Of a stretch of 64,000 nucleotides of DNA, positions 55,701-64,000 are shown piece by piece. The stretch comes from Diorhabda sublineata. Its lineage: Eukaryota; Arthropoda; Insecta; Coleoptera; Chrysomelidae. Below the pieces are notes generated by a model that saw only the letters and a list, made by a program, of their open reading frames with translations, made no database searches and had not been told where the DNA came from. The stretch lies in contig NC_079474.1 in NCBI RefSeq assembly GCF_026230105.1, positions 2,738,187-2,802,186 on the forward strand. Direction: 5' to 3'. Positions within the stretch are counted from its first letter, which is position 1. The number at the start of each line of letters is the position of its first letter. Position numbers and translations under genes: made by a program.

Positions 55701-58548
55701 AATACAAAAATCCGGAATGATTGATGTGACGAGAATGAGGTTAGTAAAATATAAATAAAGAATAGATACCGTCTTTCCAATTATAAAATTATTATAAAGG
55801 AAACGGAAAACTATGAAATACCGTAAAGCGCGGCTGATTCCTATACAGGGGGTATATAAGAAGATACTCGGTTTTTGAATTTGTTTCACGTGTAACTTTA
55901 CCTTGAAAAAAATGATCAAAACTATACAAAACTTGAAGAATTTGATTACAAACTTCCATTATGTGTACAAAATTTGATAATGGAGCAGATTTTACATATT
56001 GTGGCTGTTCCTCTACGTAGCAAAATCTGGTTGTTTCGTGTTAAAGAAAACTAGAAATTCAAACGTGATTTTCCGAAATTTCAGATGCTTACTTAGGTTT
56101 TTTCAAAATGCTGACGCTTAAACCAAGAATCATTCTCAAAGTACACTCGCCATCGAATATCTACTTCGATTTGACGAAGTTTAGAACGAATTTGATGATA
56201 AAATTCCTTCAGAAGCAAATTGTGTTTAGCTGGTTTAACTAAGTCGAAAGATGTATACAGATTGGTGATTAGACACGTGTCGGAAGCATTGAGAGAGGAA
56301 CACGTTTGATCTAAGTCATTTCAAGAGAAAAAAAATTACTCGTTGAGTACCACATACGCTTAAGGGCTTCCACAAGTCAGAAACTAGGAAATCCGGCGAA
56401 TATTCACCAACAAGGATGTTAAGTACGCAGAGTTTTCTTCGGAAGTAAGGATTAGTGAAAGGAATTCAGCTTGAGGATCAATAAACAGTTACAGCAAATT
56501 GGTACATGGACCAGGAAACTACTACAGAACGTAAAACATGACTGATGACTCCTAGCAAAGAAAAACAAATTTCTAATTAATATAACGCATGGAAACTTCG
56601 GAGTAGATACAAAATAGAATTGGAAAATCAGTGGACGGAACAGGCATGAAGATTATTAGATAAAAACGATAAATTTACGTCCAAATAACAAAGGAGATCT
56701 TAAAAAGGTTGATGCTTCGATGTAGACAGATCTGAAATACCGTACATAGTTGAAGGAATCCTGGAAAATACAGAGAGTAATGTTTGTATAGAGTAGAAGA
56801 TTAGAAACTCAAATTTCTCTGTAGTATCCAATTTGTTGATTATTCCGAAGGTTGATTGTAAAGCGTAGAGAAGATAGAGTAGTTTTTAGTGGATAGTAGC
56901 ATAAATTTTCACCCCCACAGATTAACTAGAGGGTTGTTTTCTTTTCTAACATCACCTGTTGAATTAGCTTCTTCAATTTTCCTTTTTTAGGTGTCTGAGG
57001 GCGATTCCGGTTCCTCGTGCATCTCTCCTATCAATTTTTCCATTCAAACTAATGTTTTTTCACTTTTATTTTCATTTTTTTCTTCTTCTTTATCAGTAAA
57101 TTCGGTAATATCTTCGTTATGGTCGTAACCAATGAGTTTAAGAGACTCGTGTGGCGAAATTTCGGTTTTTCAAATCACTTCATCTATCTGTATCCTGCCA
57201 CGTCCGGTCTTTTCTTTTTCCTTCCAGTTCTTTTTTTTTTTCTTATAATCTATAATCATCTTCAACCTGCTTGTATTTTGAATCATCTTATCTTGGATAC
57301 CATTCATCTTTATTAGCACGTTCATTTTTCCAATTTGTGTCATAATTCTACTTCTACATGCTTCTTGGTTACGTTTTCCATAATCTCTTTGATTATTTTT
57401 CCTATATTTGTAAACAATAATGTTCAACGTCCACTCTATTCTACAGATTGAACCATGTATACTTTCTGGTAAACGTAATATCCATACTAGTCTCCTGATT
57501 CGATCCCAGGTAATTTCTGGTAAAGGTAACAGTCATTTTACGTCCATACAAGTCTCCTGATTCGACAACGTGTGATTCCTGTTCATTTTTTGACCTTTTT
57601 TGGGATCTTTAAGCTTTGGAAACTTTTGTTACAAAAGTGCATTGATGCATATGAACCTGTCTAATTTTATAACTTACCTGAGTATTAATTGCGAGCGATT
57701 CCAATATGCTCAAAGAATATTCGTTCCTTTCAAATACCGGAGCATTATCGTTAACGTCTTGCACCTCAACCAATACAGTTAAGTTGGAAGATAGAGATGG
57801 AGCACCGTTATCAGTAGCAGTTATCACCAAGCTGTGTCTTTGCGACGTTTCGTAATCCAAACGTCTGGTAATGGTTAAATCTCCGTTCTTGGTATCGACT
57901 TTAAATAAACCGCTGTAAGGATTGTTGATAATTTTGTAATTAACTATTCCATTACTTCCGGAATCTTTATCTTTGGCGTGGGCTGAATATAGAGGGGAAC
58001 CTATTTCGACGTTTTCCGGTACCGAAATACGAACTATCGACGAATCGAATTCGGGAGCGTTGTCGTTTACGTCTTCTATCTCTATATTCACCTAAAATAA
58101 CAAATGAAAATGAAACAAATTAGTTTAGAGCCACTATGTATAGTGTATAGTCAAAATGTATCACAATCACAGGTCTTGAAACGTGAGTAGAGGGAATGGT
58201 TAATCTCACTGGACTACCAAGTAACTCCCCCATCCCTAGATAGCAGCGCCGCGCTTTGGTTATTTCGAGAAAACTTAAAACCTGGACAGTATGAGAACTA
58301 CGTCGCTGTGTAGAAGTTGATCTCGGTTTCAAGACTGTAAGACCGCGATTACAGTTACTGTATAAATACCTGGGTGTGTCCGTATACTGGTGGTTCTCCA
58401 CTGGTTGCTTGGACGTTCAATAGAACACTAGATTTGGTTTCGTGATCTAAATTTGACGCAGTAGCTATGACGCCCGTCAAACTATCTATGCTGAACAAAC
58501 CGTCTGGATCCCCGGAGTAAATGGAATATCTCACGTTGGATCTGCCAA
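32173..58548 (-). CDS. ds: Protocadherin Dachsous, 3' nine exons
   Basis: Dachsous is a giant single-pass cadherin that binds Fat on neighbouring cells and controls planar polarity and Hippo-dependent growth. Joining 58370-58548, 57678-58091, 51692-51878, 51379-51627, 46027-47583, 43118-43823, 38958-40387, 34764-35064 and 32173-34708 gives 2518 in-phase residues. These include about 20 cadherin repeats with A-x-D-x-D, L-D-R-E and D-x-N-D-N calcium motifs, a transmembrane helix near 33340-33408, and a cytoplasmic tail of about 390 residues. The tail carries the Dachsous-specific blocks NWDYLLVWEPQYQPLAHIF, SEIARLKDD and PRSPISHD. FGIFPNNGWIYLRAPLDRE in the extracellular part also fits Dachsous. 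The signal peptide and the first few cadherin repeats are missing and must lie beyond 58.5 kb. Exons are CpG-rich against AT-rich introns. Confidence 0.93.
34764..35064 (-). CDS. ds: ds exon: single cadherin repeat
   Basis: The acceptor is ctctttttag and the donor is TATAA|GTAAGT; phase 1 in, phase 2 out. The exon encodes DGNSSPLSDILALNASDADS, IIYSLVDPLPGFSIDAEDG and TVKATDSGTPPLHT. The linker that should read D-x-N-D-N is replaced by VKVKTNGGVATGTKSS, so this repeat lacks a canonical calcium-binding end. Confidence 0.9.
35270..38900. repeat. 91-bp A-rich tandem array with diverged flanks, in ds intron
   Basis: The marker aaggtcaataatacac recurs every 91 bp (for example 36001, 36092, 36183, 36274) from about 35970 to 38110, about 23 units. 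The variant acactaaaaagaattg appears at 36561, 37107 and 37562, that is 6 and then 5 units apart, indicating multi-unit amplification. The flanks 35270-35970 and 38120-38890 hold strongly diverged relatives ('caaggtcaattat(g/a)a(g/a)cccaaaa'). Reading frames such as the MSPTGIRK repeats at 38256 arise from these units. Confidence 0.95.
38958..40387 (-). CDS. ds: ds exon: about five cadherin repeats
   Basis: The acceptor is tttatttcag and the donor is CCGG|GTGAGT, phase 2 in and phase 1 out. Linkers in order are LDVNDNKPIF, GDLQDGSPEL (a degenerate calcium motif), TDENDNAPRF, VDINDNQPTF and DDVNDNAPVF. The frame opens with SFDREKQSTYSFHIVATDSG, joining the preceding exon's ITTVG in the middle of a repeat. 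Confidence 0.95.
40600..42110. repeat. 61-bp tandem array, about 25 units, in ds intron
   Basis: The unit contains acatccagataaacacca, then (a/t)ggaagagtgaagtgatgaat and cagaaa.cttgaagga. Spacing is 61 bp throughout. The ccaagg and ccatgg variants mostly alternate (a 122-bp dimer), and the order of six consecutive variant units starting near 40800 recurs about nine units later near 41350. Diverged relatives extend to about 42700. Confidence 0.95.
42111..43117. other. ds intron with diverged A/G-rich sequence
   Basis: The sequence contains 'gaagaaagaaggatca' and 'cttgaagga' relics related to the 61-bp array, then ordinary AT-rich intron. No coding support. Confidence 0.5.
43118..43823 (-). 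CDS. ds: ds exon: two cadherin repeats plus parts
   Basis: The acceptor is cattttcag and the donor is GTTGG|GTAAGT; phase 1 in, phase 2 out. The exon encodes HNLTFVLPSDETFDIISSTG, LDREKIETY, then TDVNDNFPKF and EDQNDNDPKF linkers with DEDEGANGEIYYSITGG and SDADQGINARIIYSL calcium motifs. The open frame's first Met at 43806 is internal; the exon begins 17 bases upstream. Confidence 0.94.
44240..45810. repeat. 163-bp composite tandem array in ds intron, adjoining an unassigned ORF
   Basis: The marker attccagatgtttcc begins at 44711, 44874, 45034, 45196, 45359 and 45522 (period 160-163 bp). Each unit is built from several roughly 40-bp modules of the type gttccTgagaacttattcca and ctccagaggattgttct. 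A 91-residue plus-strand frame (44258-44533) runs into the array: its end (EAIPDVSMKK) is encoded by the first module. The frame itself has no recognisable domain. Confidence 0.9.
46027..47583 (-). CDS. ds: ds exon: about five cadherin repeats
   Basis: The acceptor is ttccttacag and the donor is GAAG|GTATGT; phase 1 at both ends. Linkers in order are LDVNDNAPEI, LDLNDNRPTF, ADVNDNPPKW, LDTNDNPPVF and the degenerate GSVDSVPKF. LDREQKQSHDIVVEARDQG starts the exon. The open frame's first Met lies in the upstream intron and is not a real start. Confidence 0.95.
47627..48660 (+). mobile_element. Degraded RTE-like LINE fragment between direct repeats
   Basis: From about 48057 plus-strand frames read MVNVNKIHASPTAENEDDLK, then, after a stop, TTCTTTSEETITCKLEVEGQ and QKMKFKYLGIDVTSYGDVED. 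This is the C-terminal part of an RTE-like reverse transcriptase ('M-K-F-K-Y-L-G-I ... G-D-V-E-x-x-I-x-x-R'). Later frames (LLETTNKYSPLNEKNI) continue it with stops. Similar sequences ctgacgacgttctgtttcct (about 47651) and ctgatgacgttctgttttct (about 48622) flank it as direct repeats about 970 bp apart. Confidence 0.7.
48660..49690. other. ds intron with one unassigned ORF
   Basis: A 97-residue plus-strand frame (49166-49459) begins MTALKSSNVISKDVG and passes a GTAAAA donor-like site after REIIPG. I recognise no family and cannot tell a nested gene's first exon from chance. Confidence 0.3.
49690..51330. repeat. Diverged 20-24-bp minisatellite ('ttttgcagttggaacaattga') in ds intron
   Basis: Dozens of variants of ttttgcag(g/t)tg(g/a)aacaattgattt recur, with longer duplicated segments (for example about 49890-50090 and 50195-50395, both containing gaagtactagatagggataa-type text and ttaagaaacgatacattga). 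It is strongly diverged, so probably older than the 61- and 91-bp arrays. Open frames across it are by-products. Confidence 0.85.
51379..51627 (-). CDS. ds: ds exon: part of two cadherin repeats
   Basis: The acceptor is ttttttcag and the donor is AGCG|GTAAGT; phase 1 at both ends. The exon encodes VAATDNGTPSETTTTKVLLE, LDANDNDPVF, SIEENLGRGTLVGKVSATDA and DIGQNAAIRYSL, ending in NQISG, which continues as EITTKESLDRE in the next exon. Confidence 0.94.
51692..51878 (-). CDS. ds: ds exon: Dachsous-typical cadherin segment
   Basis: The acceptor is aattattgtag and the donor is ACCG|GTGAGT, phase 0 in and phase 1 out. The exon encodes ILQLTAIDADSGNNARITYR, then FGIFPNNGWIYLRAPLDRET, a segment I associate with Dachsous. 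It has no Met and is short, but both flanking junctions keep the cadherin fold continuous (INTQ-ILQL; LT-VAATDNG). Confidence 0.92.
51879..54080. other. ds intron, AT-rich, no feature seen
   Basis: I found no coding similarity, tandem array or recognisable element in this stretch. Confidence 0.5.
54085..54435 (+). mobile_element. Second copy of the 'atcacgtgactaatacgtca' dispersed element
   Basis: The sequence gaaacggtatagatcttccatcacgtg, taatattccaaaggtcgg, tttatatggttaacatcgac, atatactgggtgaa and gtttcggtaaatat parallels 4367-4760 in the same order and orientation, with indels. Only the left half of the first copy is represented. A third, weaker relative (cttccatgacgtgatttgac) is near 55436. 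Confidence 0.7.
54436..57600. other. ds intron, AT-rich, little structure
   Basis: A perfect 9-bp inverted repeat with a 10-base loop (gttggtctc at 55244-55252, gagaccaac at 55263-55271) is the only notable structure. A Lys-rich minus-strand frame at 57170-57427 has no recognisable domain. No exon is supported. Confidence 0.45.
57678..58091 (-). CDS. ds: ds exon: cadherin repeats
   Basis: The acceptor is gttattttag and the donor is CAG|GTAAGT; 138 codons, phase 0 at both ends. The exon encodes VNIEIEDVNDNAPEF, SVPENVEIGSPLYSAHAKDK, RRLDYETSQRHSLVITATDN and QDVNDNAPVF, ending LAINTQ. The first codon is GTG (Val), not an initiator. Confidence 0.95.
58370..58548 (-). CDS. ds: ds exon: 5'-most exon in the window
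   Basis: The acceptor is tttgttccag and the donor is CAG|GTATTT; two bases complete an upstream codon, and the exon ends in phase 0. It encodes VGRSNVRYSIYSGDPDGLFS, IDSLTGVIATASNLDHETKS and VQATSGEPPVYGHTQ, the second half of a cadherin repeat. The preceding exon should end in phase 1 and was not found in 58.55-64 kb. Confidence 0.9.
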
Positions 58549-58959
58549 CTGGAACAAAAAAAAAATAATCAGTTTTCTTCAAACGAAATTAGTTTTTTAA
58601 CCGGAACTTTAACAAAAATATTAAAATTCAATCGTGGAAGGTAAACCGCAGAAACTAAAACAGGCTAAAAGGACGATTGGATGCTAAATATAAAGAAGAA
58701 ATTAAAAGCAAAACAAAAAATATTACAGATAACGACAAAAACAGTTTAAACAGCAAAGAAGAATAACGCAGAAGACGCGAAGAGGCAGATAAACGAAAAG
58801 GAATTGAGATCGAAATACATCACTCAATAAGTCGAGTGAATGACACACAGATGGCACTGCAATTGTCGAATCCAACCAGCATTTCGATTAGTCAGGAAAA
58901 GTGATTAATTTCAAAATAATGGATTGATCCTAAACTTCTTGATGATTCTTGATAAAAAA

Positions 58960-59760
58960 ATTCTGTACAAGCTCAGCAATGGCTTCAAAAGTGTTATCCG
59001 GACTCAGCTCGATCGAGAAGAATTATTTGTTTGCTGAATTTAAACGTGGTCGTACAGACACCGAGGATGGTGAACGTTCTGGTCGTCCAATTGAGATGAT
59101 TACTCCAGAAAACATCAAAAAGTCCACAAATTGGTTATATCTACTCGTAAATTAAAATTGCATGATGTTGATGATGCAGAGCAGTGTTTGGCCATGCTTA
59201 CACGTTATAAATCAGATTTTTGCGTCGATATGTGACATTGGATGAAACATGGATCCATCACTTCAATCTGGGATCAAAACGATCATCATCTGAATGGACT
59301 TCATCCGGCGAAGCGTCCAAAGGTACAACAGTAAGCTGGGGAGTTAATGGCTTCGGTATTTTGGGGTACGCATGGAATATTGTTCATTTACTATCTCAAA
59401 AAGGGAGAGATAATCAATAGAGAATACTACAGAGAGTTGTTGGATCGTTTGAATGCAAACATCGAGGAAAAACGGCCTCATGTGTTGGACTGTTTCGCCA
59501 AGACAATCCACCGATTCACAAGTCGATGACAACGATGTTTAAATTGAACGAATTACCCTTCGAATTGCATCCTCAACCACCGTATAGTCCAGATTTGGAA
59601 CGACGAAATAAAAACAATCGATTGAAAAGGGAGGACTTGGTTCGAAAGAAGGCAAAGACCGTTTCTTGGGATGCGCGTGGAATAATTTTCATTGACTAGA
59701 TTGAAAAAGGTAAAACCATCAACTGCGAGTATCACACGAACTCATGACGACGATTTCTGG
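58960..59760 (+). mobile_element. mariner transposase relic, rearranged
   Basis: Frames in order give LFAEFKRGRTDTEDGERSGR (HTH linker), DDAEQCLAMLTRYKSDF, RRYVTLDETWIHHF (first catalytic Asp) and ILFIYYLKKGEIINREYYRE. Next come RQDNPPIHKSMTTM (second Asp) and HPQPPYSPDLE. The sequence then breaks before the third Asp expected in S-D-Y. A second partial copy of an earlier segment follows at about 59657-59735 (SWDARGIIFID, stop, IEKGKTINCEYH). Frameshifts and an internal deletion after PENIKKS make it inactive. Confidence 0.88.
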
Positions 59761-59779
59761 GACCATCCTGGTACGAAGT

Positions 59780-61180
59780 CGAAACGTGGATTCTTAACCA
59801 AGCAGAGAAAGAGAATTTAGATATTTGACTTTAAATATTTGATTTTAAATATTTGACGTGAAAGTCGCCAGAACGAACTTCCTTAATATGAAGTTGATAT
59901 CGATTATTAAGTATTTAAAATAATTCTCGTTGACATCGCACGGAGCTCGACATCATTAACTCAAATTATTCAACGTTCTCCGCAACACAAAAAAAAACAA
60001 TAAGCATTAAATATAAATACGGAGATAGAAGATAATGAAGCCTTCATACGTTACAAGATGACATTGATTCGTTCAATTAACGGCGATTGTTTCCCACACA
60101 AATTTAAAAGTTTCGTCGTTTGAATCGGATGCTCATTCGCATCGTCACCTTTGTTTGTCCAACTCGTAAATTCGCTTGTCTTCTTCTTTCTTGTCAATTC
60201 GACCTTGCCTTAATTAACTAGACTATGTAGAATGGAGGCCAAGACTTCTTTTTTAGAAATTCAGTCTCTACCAAGCAAGTAAGATGTTTTTTTTATAATA
60301 TTCTGATTATATTTCGATACTACGCGTTAATTTTTTTATAAATAAGAGAAAAAAATTGTAGAAAAAGTAGGTGTTACAATGTCGTAGGTTAGGCATTAAT
60401 TTTTGATATATGGCAACACTGATTTGAATATGTCAAATCTGTCATTGTCATCATAAAATTCGACATTGATCTTAATGGAGAATATTTTGACAATCAATGA
60501 AGACTTATAAGTATTTAACTAAAAATTAATCAATTGATGAAACAAATAATTTTTTTAAACATTCGCTCTGTACACCCAGAACGAACATAATACCCAAGCA
60601 TACTAATTAAATCAAATAACGTGGTAATAAATAGCTTGATAGTTTTTTTTTGTGTTGCCAATTGTATAGGGCCTTATTAGCATTTAGGCAAAACGGATTC
60701 ACGTTCATAAGATGACAAGTTCAGAAAGAAAGAACAACTGCGAAAAGGTACACAGGGACGGATTTCGATTTAAAAACCTCAATTTATTAACACATTTTCT
60801 TTAGCTGACTTTTTTGGCTGATTAGATTCGCTAGAATTTCTTTTTGCATGAGATTAAGAAAGATGGAGTTAGTGTTACGAGATACGTAAGCGCGCAATGC
60901 TAGATCGATATGCAATCATCAACACATCTGTACATATTAAAGACGGGCTTCAAATTGCAAATTGAACTAAACAGCGAATAAAATATACTTCATATATACT
61001 GAAAAACAAGTTTTTTAATACATTTTTTTCTCATACTTTATTTTTTATGCTAAAAAAAGTTCCGATGTCCTTTGAGAAGCGCTTTGGCTTGAACCCTTTG
61101 ATGTCGTTAGGCAGTTTTTAAAAACGGCCATAACTTATCAAAATTTTTAGGAAAGATAATATTGTTTTCCACTAAATTTT
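59780..61180. other. AT-rich sequence, probably a ds 5' intron; no gene seen
   Basis: Only short direct repeats were noticed (tttgactttaaatatttgattttaaatatttgacg near 59822). Confidence 0.45.
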
Positions 61181-61182
61181 GC

Positions 61183-62410
61183 GCATCGTTAATAATTTTT
61201 GAATTGTTTTGATGAAAATACGATTTTTCCCCAAGTTGCGAAATTATTTTCTCACTTCAAGTTCAATTTTTTCATGAAAAACCAAAAAAAAGTTTTTCCA
61301 AGTACTGTAAAAGAAGGTTCTGTGAGTTTGATGTTTTTCACGAAAAACTTCCATTTCAGGATTTGACCTAACGTAACCAATCAGCTCTCGACAATAAAAA
61401 AAAAACCATCAGAAAACGTGTTTTTTTGCCAGAAAACCGACAATTTCACTCGCGAATAAGTCGAAAAGTATTGACTTTCATAAAAAATTTCATGGATCAA
61501 AAGTTGCGTAGAATTATCCAGTTTATCGATATCCGTAATTATTTTTTTATGAAAAATTGCATCCACCACCAGGGAGAAAGCAATCCCTAGCTGGATTTTG
61601 TAATAGAGGACAAGTAAAACCAAGATCCAAATTTTATATTACAGATTAAGAGCGTTTTCTTAGTGGGATTGTGGTAAAATTAAACACCAAAGTGTACTAA
61701 CTCTAATATATTCCGAGCTTTCGAATACTTATTATTTATTCGTAATCTGAGACCGAAATAATGGTTGCATCGTTAATAATTTTTGAATTGTTTTGATGTA
61801 AATACGATTTTTCCCCAAGTTGCGAAATTATTTTCTCACTTCAAGTCCGATTTTTTTATGAAAAACCAAAAACAAAGTTTTTCCAAGTACTGTAAAAAAA
61901 GGTTCTGTGAGTTTGATGTTTTTTTACGAAAAACTGGCTTTTGATTATTGTACGTTAACTTCCATTTCACCAATTAGCTCTCGACAATAAAAAAAAACCG
62001 TCAGAAAACGTGTTTTTTTGCCAGAAAACCGACAATTTCACTCGCGAATAAGTCGAAAAGTATTGACTTTCATAAAAAACTTCATGGATCAAAAGTTGCG
62101 TAGAATTATCCAGTTTACCGATATCCGTAATTATTTTTTTATGAAAAATTGCATCCCCCTGAGAAAGGGTGGCATCCACCACCAGGGAAAAAACAATTCC
62201 TAGCTCGATTTGGTAATAGAGGACAAGTAAAACCTAGATACAAATTTTATATTACATATTCATATAAATATGTCAAGTTTTTGCTAGATTATGAGCGTTA
62301 TCGTAGTGGGATTGTGGCAAAATTAAACACCAAAGTGTACTAACTCTAATATATTCCGAGCTTTCGAATACTTATTATTTATTCATAATCTGTGACCGAA
62401 ATAATGGTCA
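61183..62410. repeat. Two-copy tandem duplication of about 0.6 kb
   Basis: The sequence gcatcgttaataatttttga begins at 61183 and again at 61767. Following segments (ccccaagttgcgaaattatt; ccagaaaaccgacaatttca; caaaagttgcgtagaattat; actctaatatattccgagct) recur in the same order. The second copy is about 60 bp longer because of small insertions. Similar minus- and plus-strand short frames in both copies are not convincing genes. Confidence 0.92.
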
Positions 62411-63100
62411 AGTGCAACAAATTTTTTTTGAATCCGTACCTGAAGCGTCGAGGGGCAATTATTTTTACAGATGGCTATGTATGTCTGTGTGTGTATGTCT
62501 CGAACGACATTTCGGTAGTAAGTGAAGAGATGGCCATTGTATTCGAGAAGGGCCTTCGTTGCGTCCGGTAAACGCAATTCAATAGGAATGAATTTTTGGT
62601 AGACGATTGCGAAAATCAGTGGCTCTCAATAGGTTCACACACGACACCATCAATTCTAACACCGAAATTTATACGAAAATAATTTTATTATCTAAAATGA
62701 GGAGATTGAATGTAATGAAAACGTAGCCTAAGACCTAGTTGAAAGTATGTAATATCAATTTTAAAAGGAAAAACAGAAGAAACGCAATTACTTTGGGCCG
62801 TTTTATAGTTATTATGGTAGTAAAATTCACCATGAAGATTACAATCACTATTAACACATCGAGAATTATGACGCCATTTATAAAACATAAATGACTTTTA
62901 TATAAACTTGTTTCTCTTAAAATGCAACCAAACAATTAAAAACTGTCGTCTTATTCAACGTAAATGTTTTAAACAGAGTTGTTTTTCTGGAAATATGTTT
63001 TTAGAAATCCACATTCTATACTCCTAAACATTTTTGAGCTAATTTGAACATCTGGTTGATTAATAGGATAATTGGCCCCCAAGGAACGTTAATCACATGA
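62411..63100. other. No feature seen
   Basis: AT-rich sequence; short frames without domains. Confidence 0.45.
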
Positions 63101-63102
63101 AA

Positions 63103-63730
63103 TTACCAAAAGTTTGAAACTTTTGACGACTCTAGACATTCTGTGAGTATTATCCAAGTGTTAGTGAATGCTGGTGGACAATCACAGATGACGTGGTCTG
63201 CGGTTTCATCCTTCTCCACGCACCAACTAAATCTGTGATACCTATAGCATGGAGATGGTGTCCTAAATGACTTTGAATGGGCTCTAGGCCCGTTGGTAGA
63301 TGTGATGATCCTCGTCGTTGCCCTTGATGCCCCGCACCCAAAGGAGCTAGATCCTGTAGCTATCACTCACCAATTCTTGTAAGACTTTCTTATAATCCAG
63401 CTTAAGTAGTTGGAAACAACAATGATGAAAACTTTTCGAGAAATTACCAAAGGTTCGACGTCACTAGACATTCGACGGGCCTTATCCAAGTGTTTGAACC
63501 GCGTCCGTGGCAATGCTGGACAATCACAGATGACGTGGTCTGCGGTTTCGTCCTTCTCCGCGCACCAACTAAATCTGTGATACCTATAGCATGGAGATGG
63601 TGTCCTAAATGACTTTGAATGTGCTCTAGGCCCATTGGTAGATGTGATGATCCTGGTGATCTTGGTCGTTGTCGTTGTCCTTGTTGCCCCGCACCCAAAG
63701 GAGCTAGATCCTGTAGCTATCACTCACCAA
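63103..63730 (-). mobile_element. Two tandem copies of the LINE C-terminal fragment
   Basis: On the minus strand, both copies read SSSFGCGA (the 'G-S-x-x-C' part), then a shifted frame with GPRAHSKSFRTPSP, then the zinc-knuckle-like FSWC(V/A)EKDETADHVICDCP. The block cctgtagctatcactcacca repeats with a period of about 358 bp (63354 and 63712). The family is related to 3270-3640 and 21690-22080. There is no upstream RT. Confidence 0.8.
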
Positions 63731-64000
63731 TTCTTGTAAGACTTTCTCATAATCCAGTTTAAGTAGTTGGATAAAAACTTTTCGTGGGATATCCTTGGGT
63801 ACTATTTAGTTAATCCTAAGCTTTTTTTCCAGCCCCTTCGATCCTCCGTTCTTTTCTTATCCCATTCCATTTAATATTTAAATCTCAATTTTCTCTTTTC
63901 TTGCTTCGTGGTCTTCGTTTTTGTTTGTTTTTTGCTTCTAAACCTTTTGTTTTCTCCCATTCTTCGTAACATATCCAAACCATAATTTGGGTTTTACTTT
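63731..64000. other. No feature seen
   Basis: Pyrimidine-rich sequence at the window end; no coding support. Confidence 0.4.

Noticed and set aside
57170..57427. Lys/Arg-rich 85-residue minus-strand ORF as a ds exon
   Set aside because: Not cadherin-like, and the ds exons on either side (58091-57678 and 51878-51692) already join in phase 0.
1..64000. tRNA, rRNA or other structured RNA genes
   Set aside because: None was recognisable by eye; a covariance-model scan would be needed to exclude small ones.

Overview
This is eukaryotic, AT-rich genomic DNA, almost certainly from an insect. Evidence: exons joined by GT-AG introns, several of them only 56-59 bp; gene content closest to insect Shank/Prosap and Dachsous; relics of mariner, Tc1, piggyBac, RTE-like and RNase-H-bearing LINE elements; and TTAGG-type motifs in one minisatellite. 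A beetle is my best guess at order level, but this is inference. Exon boundaries below were placed by hand from splice consensus, and reading-frame phase agrees across every junction.

Three protein-coding genes can be assembled. (1) 5718-15803, + strand: the 3' two thirds of a Shank/ProSAP postsynaptic-density scaffold, in ten exons (SH3, PDZ, long Ser/Pro-rich tail). The ankyrin-repeat exons must lie to the left of the window, and no SAM domain was found. (2) 23760-27761, - strand: a complete five-exon, 500-residue TRAF-family protein with two zinc fingers, a long coiled coil and a MATH/TRAF-C domain, but no RING. (3) 32173-58548, - strand: the 3' nine exons of the protocadherin dachsous (about 20 cadherin repeats, transmembrane segment, full cytoplasmic tail, 2518 residues seen). 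Its 5' exons lie to the right. Shank and the TRAF gene are convergent; the TRAF gene and dachsous are in tandem.

Layout. 1-3.25 kb: piggyBac-type transposase relic whose N-terminal part is amplified as a 285-bp tandem array. 3.27-5.55 kb: LINE tail and an inverted-repeat element. 5.7-15.8 kb: Shank with tandem repeats in its long introns. 16-23.7 kb: gene-poor, with a roughly 1.9-kb palindromic element and a LINE RNase-H fragment. 23.8-27.8 kb: TRAF gene with a Tc1 fragment against exon 3. 27.8-32.2 kb: repeats, including a 183-bp array just downstream of dachsous. 32.2-58.5 kb: dachsous, whose long introns carry unrelated tandem arrays (91, 61, about 163 and about 20-24 bp units) and a degraded RTE-like LINE. 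58.6-64 kb: mariner relic, a roughly 0.6-kb duplication and a duplicated LINE tail.

The three genes are not an operon or pathway. Shank acts at synapses, Dachsous in Fat/Hippo and planar-polarity signalling, and the TRAF protein probably in receptor-proximal signalling. I found no convincing new multi-gene system. What stands out is structural: long introns in Shank and dachsous repeatedly carry their own tandem array, several with higher-order organisation; a transposase coding segment has become a satellite-like array; and one TRAF splice acceptor appears to be built on antisense Tc1 sequence.
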